DNA of 33,381 nt from a virus. A program made the position numbers and the translations under genes. Each line of letters opens with the position of its first letter. Position 1 is the first letter of the stretch. Location: IMG/VR virus record IMGVR_UViG_3300006919_000210, positions 1-33,381 of that record, one strand, 5' to 3'. Under the pieces are notes generated by a model. That model searched no databases, was not told the DNA's origin, and was given only the letters and a program-made list of their open reading frames with translations. Positions 7,665 through 14,325 of this stretch are shown piece after piece.

Positions 7665-10300
7665 GTAGATCCAGAGACTTAGGCGATGTAGGTTCTAAGG
7701 CTAATTTTTTAGATAATGTATCTACTGATTTAGGTGATTATTCGGGTCAAAGTATACCGCATATAGTCCCTAGATACTTACATCCTGCGATTGAAGGTAA
7801 GTCTTATGCTGGTGTAGATTTAAAGTCATTAGTAACTGCAGGAAATTATGTTTGGGGTGACGTTTATTCTGGTGATAATCGAAGGTACTTTTATACCGAT
7901 ATTAAAGGTAGTCGTAAAATCTTGGATGCTAGAATAGGCGCACACTTTGGCTCTCAACGGCACAAGTTTAAGAGCAAACAATTGCTAGAACAAGAGACTG
8001 CAACTCATGGTGAAAATGTTTATTCGGTTGACGGTAGGGATTGGGTTAGGGTTGTTGGTCCTGATTGGACTGAACAAAATGATACTTGGGGTACTGGTTG
8101 GTACTCGCCAAACAATGCCACAACTAATTCCCATTTTTTTGAAATAGTCGGTTATTTTTCAGATGCAAATATTTCAGGGTATGCGTCAACAACTAGAGAT
8201 GTAAGTGTCACAGTTGATGGTGGAACTCCGACAACGAATACTGGGTTAACAGCTTCTGTTGGCACTCCTTTAGATCATAGATATGTTGATGCAGGAAGCT
8301 CAATAAATTTAGGATTAAATCAAACTTTAGGTATACACACTTTAAAAATAGGAAATGTAAATGGCGATTATTGTGGTGTACTTTTTAACGTAGAACTAAT
8401 CGCCCAAGACACCTCAAACCGCAACAACATACAGATCCCTAGTCAGAATGTGGTGAGTTATGGGAAGAAGTTTACTGTAAGTGCAGAAGGCAATTCTGGT
8501 CATCACTTTAACCCCTTTAACAACCAAGCAATTGGTAATACGACAAGCCATGGAAAGAACACAACTGGCTGGACTTCATACGATTCCACATTAGACACAG
8601 CAACATCATTAGGTTTGGATGCTTGGGTAGACTCAGGTAACTACTATAGACCAGTTAATGGTGGACGAATTGTTAAATGGGTGGACTCTAGTGGAAACAT
8701 TAAGACATCCGTAAACATGATGCCTCCGGCTGGGAGACATATAAGCGGAGGAGGTAATAACGGCCTTCCAACTGGAACATCTTGGCTTACATCATATCAG
8801 CCATCATTTATGGCTGGGGCGATAGACCACTCACAGGCAGAAGTAGCAAAAACTTTCAATTGGCGAGAGTTTGGAAATGGCAATGCCAACGCTGGTCCAG
8901 TAACAGGTTCAACAGGAGGAAGTTATAAAGACTTTAGTATGCTATATGAATTTACCGCAACCAATTGTGCATTTGTTATGGACGATGGTCTTACAAGTTT
9001 AACTGGTAATGATGTTCATATTGATACTAAAGATGTTCATGGTGATGCAAATGGAGATGGTTTTTATTTTACCTTTATTGGTACTGGGATTACCTTAATG
9101 AACAAAGAAAGTAGTGCTGGTACTGACCATTTGGTTCAAAATTTACCTTATGGAGCTCATATTGTTAAATATTTTAGAAGTTCTGGTGCTGATCCGACTT
9201 TAGTGGTAGATGGCGTAACTATTACTTGTGCAACAGGTACTTATTCTTCACTTAATGAATTAACCTTCTACCAACCCAAGAAACCACCAATCCCTGAAGA
9301 AGCTGTAGTGTTATGTGACTATATGCTGATGGCAGATTTTGTTCCGCAAACAGCACATGGAGGTCAATATATTTCTAAGGGTACTAGAATGTGTACTAAT
9401 GCCAGAGATATATTTGTAGATAGGTCATCTGGTGCTGTTACTTTTAACCAAGATCCTGGATCAGTTTCAACAGGATTTAGGGTATATCCAAGCACAAATG
9501 CTGGCTCTAATACAGAATTTAAAGTTAGACTTCCTGCGTTTGCCACAAACTATGTGGTAAGAGGAAGGTATATGAATGACAGGGCTTTACTTTATATTGG
9601 GAATTCTACAACTACTTCTACATACGACAATAACGATGCTTATGGTAGTTATGCCCATTTAACAAATGATGAAAATTTAGGTATTCAAAATTGGGGAATG
9701 AACAGTAAATCAGGCAAACAAGCAATATTGGAGGCTTTTTGTTTTGCCACCCCAACCCACACTTCGTCACATTACCAATCCTTTGAAACCCCATTCCTTC
9801 ATGAGTTAGTTGGTGGTGACAGAAACATGGAACAGACGAATTTAGTTTGTAGTCCAGATGGTAAAACTTGGGACCAATTAACAAGGGACACGACTTACTT
9901 AGGAGACGCTGTTTTACAAATAACAGAAGCAGGTGATGCTTACGCAGATAATACGACTGTTATTTTTACTGATATAAGAGGAACAGTAGGCAATAGAGCA
10001 ATGTTCAATAAAAAACACTTTGCAATAGCTTACGATAGACAAATTTGCTTAATATCTGGGACATACGTTATTAGTCCTATGAGTATGACTGGTAGTAATA
10101 ATACTGGTGGTCATGTCGCAAGAATATATTTAAATGGTTCACACGTTGTTTCAGGATATGGCACATTAAGCGGTTATTCTACAGCAACAAATCAAGTAGA
10201 ATTGTATTTAAACAGAGGTGATTATATACAGATAAAAGGTTTATGGCACGCAAACAGTGCAGTTAGTTCTTATAGAATCACTAAAGTAAGGAAAGATTAA
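7661..10300 (+). CDS. Large tail fibre / receptor-binding protein
   Basis: An 879-aa protein and the largest of the fibre block. The N-terminus MSRSRDLGDVGSKANFLDNV is a short conserved anchor found at the start of many marine phage fibres. The rest is a chain of beta-rich domains. One occupies about 80-250, one with GxYxxF-type strands lies around 260-520, a jelly-roll-like segment runs about 560-740, and the C-terminal ~140 residues (from about 740) have a TNF/C1q-like strand pattern. No enzymatic motif is clear. It overlaps the preceding gene by four bases. Receptor binding is inferred from anchor, composition and position. Confidence 0.75.
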   Translation: MSRSRDLGDVGSKANFLDNVSTDLGDYSGQSIPHIVPRYLHPAIEGKSYAGVDLKSLVTAGNYVWGDVYSGDNRRYFYTDIKGSRKILDARIGAHFGSQRHKFKSKQLLEQETATHGENVYSVDGRDWVRVVGPDWTEQNDTWGTGWYSPNNATTNSHFFEIVGYFSDANISGYASTTRDVSVTVDGGTPTTNTGLTASVGTPLDHRYVDAGSSINLGLNQTLGIHTLKIGNVNGDYCGVLFNVELIAQDTSNRNNIQIPSQNVVSYGKKFTVSAEGNSGHHFNPFNNQAIGNTTSHGKNTTGWTSYDSTLDTATSLGLDAWVDSGNYYRPVNGGRIVKWVDSSGNIKTSVNMMPPAGRHISGGGNNGLPTGTSWLTSYQPSFMAGAIDHSQAEVAKTFNWREFGNGNANAGPVTGSTGGSYKDFSMLYEFTATNCAFVMDDGLTSLTGNDVHIDTKDVHGDANGDGFYFTFIGTGITLMNKESSAGTDHLVQNLPYGAHIVKYFRSSGADPTLVVDGVTITCATGTYSSLNELTFYQPKKPPIPEEAVVLCDYMLMADFVPQTAHGGQYISKGTRMCTNARDIFVDRSSGAVTFNQDPGSVSTGFRVYPSTNAGSNTEFKVRLPAFATNYVVRGRYMNDRALLYIGNSTTTSTYDNNDAYGSYAHLTNDENLGIQNWGMNSKSGKQAILEAFCFATPTHTSSHYQSFETPFLHELVGGDRNMEQTNLVCSPDGKTWDQLTRDTTYLGDAVLQITEAGDAYADNTTVIFTDIRGTVGNRAMFNKKHFAIAYDRQICLISGTYVISPMSMTGSNNTGGHVARIYLNGSHVVSGYGTLSGYSTATNQVELYLNRGDYIQIKGLWHANSAVSSYRITKVRKD

Positions 10301-10302
10301 AA

Positions 10303-10833
10303 ATGTTTATAGCTGTAATGGATAAAAAAGTAATAGCTATTCACGAATTACAATGGCAATGCAGAAGACACGCTAAAGGCTTAGATAAATCCGCTTACTG
10401 GAAGTGGCTAGAAACTGTAACTTCTGAAGATGAAAACGGACATAAAACCTACGATTTTAGTGGTGAAGATTACGAGATAGTTGAAACAGATTCACCCCTT
10501 AGTTTTGAGTCAACGGATGATGAAGGTAACGCTATTACAATACCTTTTACCCAAAGTGGTCACATACACTCAGAGATCGACACAGGGGAACACTACCACT
10601 TAACGTGGGACGGATCTGCGATCCTGAAAGACGATACTGCATTAACCGAATGTCAAACTGCAGAGAAGTGGAAACGCATTCGTGCGGATCGGAATCGTAG
10701 GTTAGCTGAAACTGATTATCTTGCGTTGTCAGATCAGACATTAAGTACAGAGATGAGTACCTATAGACAGGCTCTTAGGAACGTACCAGCACAGGAAGAC
10801 CCAGACAATATAACTTGGCCTGACAAACCCTAA
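10303..10833 (+). CDS. Tail assembly chaperone-like protein
   Basis: A 176-aa protein. Residues 1-110 are of mixed character with no recognised domain. The last ~60 residues (KWKRIRADRNRRLAETDYLA, then a helix with TYRQALRNVP and a final DPDNITWPDKP) match the phage tail-assembly-chaperone-type domain found next to tail fibres in many phages (Phage_tail_APC family). It follows the large fibre by two bases and leads into the lysis cassette with a TAATG overlap. I infer help in fibre folding or assembly. The N-terminal part may be specific to this phage. Confidence 0.75.
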   Translation: MFIAVMDKKVIAIHELQWQCRRHAKGLDKSAYWKWLETVTSEDENGHKTYDFSGEDYEIVETDSPLSFESTDDEGNAITIPFTQSGHIHSEIDTGEHYHLTWDGSAILKDDTALTECQTAEKWKRIRADRNRRLAETDYLALSDQTLSTEMSTYRQALRNVPAQEDPDNITWPDKP

Positions 10834-11144
10834 TGAACCCAGCCGATCATCTATATTTCACCGGAAAGCCTATGCCAATTGAACCATCAATGTTAGACAC
10901 AGTAATCCAATTAGTTGAGAGGCTGGGGGTTAGTATAGCCGTAGTGATAATGGCATTTTATTATATTGTTTTCCTTACCAAACAGGCAGCAAAAGAAAGG
11001 GAAGGATGGCAACAGCGTGACCAGGAGTCTGATGCACGTTTAATGAAATTAGTTGAGTCATCTAGTGATGCTATGATTCATGTTAAAAATGCATTAGATC
11101 AGAATACGCAAGCAATGCGTGAACTACTTTATAGGCAGAAATAA
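10833..11144 (+). CDS. Single-membrane-span protein, possible lysis component
   Basis: A 103-aa protein with one clear membrane segment (about residues 31-50, GLGVSIAVVIMAFYYIVFL-like). A charged helical tail of ~50 residues (AKEREGWQQRDQESDARLMK onward) follows and is likely to be a coiled coil. No signal-peptide cleavage site or lipobox is seen. It begins in the previous stop codon and is followed by a second membrane protein with the same overlap. Together with the M15 peptidase downstream this suggests a holin or lysis regulator. Alternative starts at Met14 or Met20 would not change the picture. Confidence 0.55.
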   Translation: MNPADHLYFTGKPMPIEPSMLDTVIQLVERLGVSIAVVIMAFYYIVFLTKQAAKEREGWQQRDQESDARLMKLVESSSDAMIHVKNALDQNTQAMRELLYRQK

Positions 11145-11494
11145 TGGAAACAATCACTGAGAAGAAAACAGTAAAAAACGGAGACACTAAAGTGCATATG
11201 ACTGTTGGAGAAAAAATACAGGTTACTCGTTTTTGGGCGAGGTTTGTTATAGCACTTTCTACATTAGGTATTTTTATTTATGTAGTACACATGATGTTAG
11301 TTGCTAGAGAGGAACTGGCAACTAGTAGCAAGGATTTATTGAACATTTTGATAGGCTCGTTCATCCCAATTCTGGCTGGTATTTCAAAGTTTTACTTTGA
11401 GTCAGGAAGTGGTGATGTACCGGAAGAAACTAAACCTAGTGGACCAACTAACTTTGAGCAAAAAGTAGAGTTGTCTGCTCCTAATCAAGCGTAG
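11144..11494 (+). CDS. Two-membrane-span protein, candidate holin
   Basis: A 116-aa protein with two predicted membrane spans: about residues 31-53 (FWARFVIALSTLGIFIYVVH) and 65-83 (LLNILIGSFIPILAGISKFY). It has a polar N-terminus and an acidic/Pro-rich C-terminal tail. Size and topology fit a class II-like holin, which would let the endolysin cross the inner membrane. It is translationally coupled (TAATG) to the one-span protein and lies 1 kb before the peptidase. I rank it the better holin candidate of the pair. Identity with a named holin family is not established. Confidence 0.6.
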   Translation: METITEKKTVKNGDTKVHMTVGEKIQVTRFWARFVIALSTLGIFIYVVHMMLVAREELATSSKDLLNILIGSFIPILAGISKFYFESGSGDVPEETKPSGPTNFEQKVELSAPNQA

Positions 11495-11502
11495 AGGAAT
11501 TA

Positions 11503-11691
11503 ATGATTGAAGCACTCTTATTAAACACGATAAAATCCTTGATTGTAAGCAACGTGCAGTCCTTGGCTGCAGACCATGTAGAAGAGGCCATAAACTCCAA
11601 CTTTAGTGAGGACCAAAAGGCTGCTCTGGACTCAGTTGTCGATTCGATGCCAGACAATGATTTCAAATCTTTCGCTCAAATGATTAAGTAG
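11503..11691 (+). CDS. 62-aa helical protein in the lysis cassette
   Basis: A small acidic protein, largely helical (MIEALLLNTIKSLIVSNVQS at the start, SEDQKAALDSVVDS in the middle), without a strong membrane segment. A GAGGA ribosome site (about 11493-11498) precedes the ATG. It sits between the candidate holin and the Met/Gly-rich gene, so it may be a lysis accessory, but nothing in the sequence shows this. Confidence 0.6.
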   Translation: MIEALLLNTIKSLIVSNVQSLAADHVEEAINSNFSEDQKAALDSVVDSMPDNDFKSFAQMIK

Positions 11692-11692
11692 G

Positions 11693-11702
11693 AAGGAGGT
11701 GA
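11693..11702 (+). promoter_or_regulatory. Near-perfect Shine-Dalgarno site before the Met/Gly-rich gene
   Basis: AAGGAGGTGA (11693-11702) is complementary to the full 3' end of bacterial 16S rRNA, with the core AGGAGG four bases before the ATG at 11704. Most genes in this operon have weak or no such site and rely on coupled starts, so this stands out and predicts strong translation of the following gene. Confidence 0.8.
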
Positions 11703-11703
11703 C

Positions 11704-12501
11704 ATGGGGATGGTAAATAACGTAGCCGGTCCTGCAATGGATATGATGAGCGCGAGAAGGGTAATGGCTCAACAGCCATCCCCAAGTGGCCCAGTAGCAC
11801 AACCGGCTCCTGACCCTCAAGGAGGTATGGGGCAACAAATGAGACAGATGGATATGCCGAGTCCTGGTCAAGGACAACTAATGAACGCTGGACCAAACTC
11901 GATTCAGTCACAACCCCAAGCTGGAGTTGGCATGGCTAGGATGATGGGTGGACAGGCTCCGCAAATGGGGCAATATGGTCAGATGGGCCAGCGCGGTCAG
12001 ATGGGTGGCTTTGGAATGCAACAACCAATGAGACCTCAATTCGGAGGAGGTTTCATGGGAGGTATGTACCAACCTAGACCTCAAATGTTTGGAGGAGGAG
12101 GTTTTGGCATGAACCCATTCGGAGGAATGGGGATGCAAGGTATGGGTATGAGAGGAATGGGAATGGGTATGGGAGGAATGGGAGGATATGGAATGTCTCC
12201 CATGATGAGCCGAGGCTTTGGTATGGGTATGGGCGGTATGCAGAACCCTTACGGTATGATGGGACAACAACCTATGATGCGACAACAGCAAGGCTTCATG
12301 GGCGGTATGTACAACCAAGGGATGAACGCTGCTCGACAAATGCCTCAAGCTAGGATGGGGCAAATGATGAATGCTCCTATGGACACAAGCATGGCCCAAC
12401 AGAGAGGTATAGCACAACAGGGATTAGGACAGGCTAACCAAAACGCCCAAGCAAATGCTATGTCAATGGATATGGCAAGAAGGGCATTAGGAGGATTCTA
12501 A
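11704..12501 (+). CDS. Met/Gly/Gln-rich low-complexity protein
   Basis: A 265-aa protein of extreme composition. By hand count about 53 residues are Met, and Gly and Gln are also abundant. I see no Lys, Glu, Cys, His or Trp; the charge comes from scattered Arg and Asp. The middle (about 75-200) is built of imperfect GM, GMGG, GQMG and MGMG units with Phe/Tyr interspersed. The end (about 220-265) turns Ala/Gln-rich and possibly helical. No signal peptide or membrane span is seen. It has the best ribosome site of the region and is coupled (TAATG) to the M15 peptidase. Function is unknown. The composition is that of a prion-like, flexible protein. It could be a virion or lysis component. The reverse-strand frame here is a shadow of this repetitive coding. 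Confidence 0.75.
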   Translation: MGMVNNVAGPAMDMMSARRVMAQQPSPSGPVAQPAPDPQGGMGQQMRQMDMPSPGQGQLMNAGPNSIQSQPQAGVGMARMMGGQAPQMGQYGQMGQRGQMGGFGMQQPMRPQFGGGFMGGMYQPRPQMFGGGGFGMNPFGGMGMQGMGMRGMGMGMGGMGGYGMSPMMSRGFGMGMGGMQNPYGMMGQQPMMRQQQGFMGGMYNQGMNAARQMPQARMGQMMNAPMDTSMAQQRGIAQQGLGQANQNAQANAMSMDMARRALGGF

Positions 12502-12980
12502 TGCTTAGACTGTCTAAAAACTTCAGCCTAAGAGAGTTTACTAGAAGCCAAACGGCTTTGCGATTAGGTATCGATAACGAACCGGATCGTGAGCAATTAG
12601 TAAACCTTACAGCACTGGCTAATATGTGCTTACAACCAATCCGTGAAAAACACGGATTGGTCACCATTAACTCTGGACTAAGAGTACTGGAACTTAATCG
12701 TGCGATAGGAAGCGGAGATAATTCAGGCCATGTGCGTGGATTTTGTGCCGATATCGAATGCCCATCTATAAGTAATTATGAGCTATCTAAATGGATTTCC
12801 GAGAATCTCGATTTTGATCAACTTATCCTTGAGTACCCAGGTCCAGACCCTAGAGATGGGTGGTGTCATATTGGGTATAAAGTTGATGGGAGTAACAGAA
12901 AAATGCTTTTAACCGCAAGTAGAAAGGAAGGGAAAACTGTCTACGATGAAGGTTTAAATGAGTACAGTAAAAGCGAATGA
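12501..12980 (+). CDS. M15-type peptidase, probable endolysin
   Basis: A 159-aa protein of the peptidase M15 (D-Ala-D-Ala carboxypeptidase-like, M15_3) type, which cleaves peptide cross-links of peptidoglycan. The zinc site is visible: SGHVRGFCADIE gives His77 and Asp84, and GWCHIGY gives His123. FDQLILEY supplies the likely catalytic Glu111, and ITVNSGLR-type residues (TINSGLRV, 55-62) form the substrate-side strand. The N-terminus (NFSLREFTRSQTA) is the usual M15_3 opening. No signal peptide is present, so it needs a holin or acts from the virion. It starts in the previous stop codon. The following fibre gene starts 23 bases before its end. Confidence 0.88.
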   Translation: MLRLSKNFSLREFTRSQTALRLGIDNEPDREQLVNLTALANMCLQPIREKHGLVTINSGLRVLELNRAIGSGDNSGHVRGFCADIECPSISNYELSKWISENLDFDQLILEYPGPDPRDGWCHIGYKVDGSNRKMLLTASRKEGKTVYDEGLNEYSKSE

Positions 12981-14325
12981 ATATAGACACTTAAATAACT
13001 CCGGTACAGAATCCAATCTTACATTAAGCAGTAATGCTAGTGTAGAGATAGGTAATGATTTAACACTCCCTCAAGGTAATATTGATGTCACCGGCAACGC
13101 AACAATTTCAGGAAATATCACTGCTAATGGTAATGCTGCACTAGGTAATGCTGCAACTGATGCTCATACAGTAACTGGAACCTTAGCTGTAACTAAAACA
13201 TTAGCTGTAACTGAACTCATAACTGCAACTGCAGGAGTTAAGGGTGATGTAAAAGATACTGGAGGTAATGTTGTTGTAGGCGTTGGGACAGGGAATAACG
13301 CTACATTTGATGGTGATCTTACCGGAAATGTTACAGGCGATGTTACAGGCAATGTCCAAGGCGATGTTACAGGCACAGCAACAAACGCTGACCATGTCCA
13401 AGTTACTGATAATGAAAGTACTGATGAAAGCAATCTAATTACTTTTGTTGAAAATGCTCAAGCAACTTCAGGCAAACATGGCTTGGAGATGGATGGTAAC
13501 CTCACATATAACCCCAGTACTGGGACAGTAACCTCGACTGCTTTTAGTGGGAATGGGTCTGCTCTCACAAACCTCAATGCAAGCAATCTAAGCTCAGGAA
13601 CTATACCAGCATCCAGAATCGGCACTGAGGCAATTACCTACGCAAGAATGCAACACGTTACCAATGCTAGGATACTTGGTAACAATAGCGGTAGTACTGG
13701 AGATGTTTCTGAGTTAACTGGTGCAACTGTAACAGGTATGCTTTCTGATGCGACTACAAGTGCAAAAGGAGCAATGAGTGCTGGTGACAAAACAAAACTG
13801 GATGCCTTACCTAGCAATTTTGATGGTTATAGTGAACTTTTAAAATTGCATGAGTGGACAACTTTTTATTCAGTAAACGGACTATCAGGATCAGGATATA
13901 AATCTGCACACGCAACAACTGAATCTATTACCCTGCAATCTGGAAACCTTTATGAATTTACAATTAGTTTCCAGTATGAGGTTGTTGGTGTTGCCAATTT
14001 TACAGATGCTATTGAATTTGCCATTGGTTATGGCACTTCTAATGTGGCTCAAGGTGGAAACATTCCTGTAACAAAAAGTATAATTAAAATAAAACAACCT
14101 TCAGGTTCAAGTTATCATGGATATTTACGCCTTAGATTTTTTTTGAACTGGGGCGGTTCCGATCAAGTTGTTTATCCATGTGCAGGAGTGCAGAATCAAA
14201 CTGGTGCATCTGGACACATTGTTAAAATTAATAACGGTATTAATCTAGGTGGTTATTCAGATGATATTTTTTTGACAGTAAAGAGATACAAAGGAGTTAG
14301 TTATACATCAAGTTCAGGAGCCTAA
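12958..14325 (+). CDS. Tail fibre-like protein with tandem short repeats
   Basis: A 455-aa fibre protein beginning inside the peptidase gene. Its N-terminal third is repetitive beta-helix-like sequence (GNATISGNITANGNAALGNA, then a run of G(D/N)VTG units at about 119-140) as found in cyanophage-type fibres. The middle holds TYARMQHVTNARILGNNSGS and ATTSAKGAMSAGDKTKLD, a diverged copy of the module in the 3519-4778 fibre. The C-terminal ~155 residues form a separate beta domain that may be the tip. The ATG at 12958 is the only good start in frame near the stop of the previous gene. It is the only fibre placed after the lysis genes. Confidence 0.75.
   Translation: MSTVKANEYRHLNNSGTESNLTLSSNASVEIGNDLTLPQGNIDVTGNATISGNITANGNAALGNAATDAHTVTGTLAVTKTLAVTELITATAGVKGDVKDTGGNVVVGVGTGNNATFDGDLTGNVTGDVTGNVQGDVTGTATNADHVQVTDNESTDESNLITFVENAQATSGKHGLEMDGNLTYNPSTGTVTSTAFSGNGSALTNLNASNLSSGTIPASRIGTEAITYARMQHVTNARILGNNSGSTGDVSELTGATVTGMLSDATTSAKGAMSAGDKTKLDALPSNFDGYSELLKLHEWTTFYSVNGLSGSGYKSAHATTESITLQSGNLYEFTISFQYEVVGVANFTDAIEFAIGYGTSNVAQGGNIPVTKSIIKIKQPSGSSYHGYLRLRFFLNWGGSDQVVYPCAGVQNQTGASGHIVKINNGINLGGYSDDIFLTVKRYKGVSYTSSSGA
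13312..13371 (+). repeat. Five 12-bp coding repeats in a fibre gene
   Basis: Five consecutive 12-base units encode the tetrapeptide G-(D/N)-(L/V)-(T/Q), for example GGCGATGTTACA. Units alternate Asp and Asn, and the third base varies between copies. This is a fibre-shaft repeat, in frame, so unit number can change without breaking the gene. Confidence 0.8.

Noticed and set aside
11908-12417. Reverse-strand 169-aa frame rich in His and Ser
   Set aside because: It is the mirror of the ATG/GGN-repetitive coding of the Met/Gly-rich gene (CAT and TCC codons read backwards); no ribosome site and no independent signal.
13312-13371. Short regular repeats considered as CRISPR or iterons
   Set aside because: Units are 12 bases, in frame, contiguous without spacers, and encode a fibre tetrapeptide.
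3519-14325. Diversity-generating retroelement acting on a fibre gene
   Set aside because: No reverse transcriptase and no template/variable repeat pair were seen in the window.
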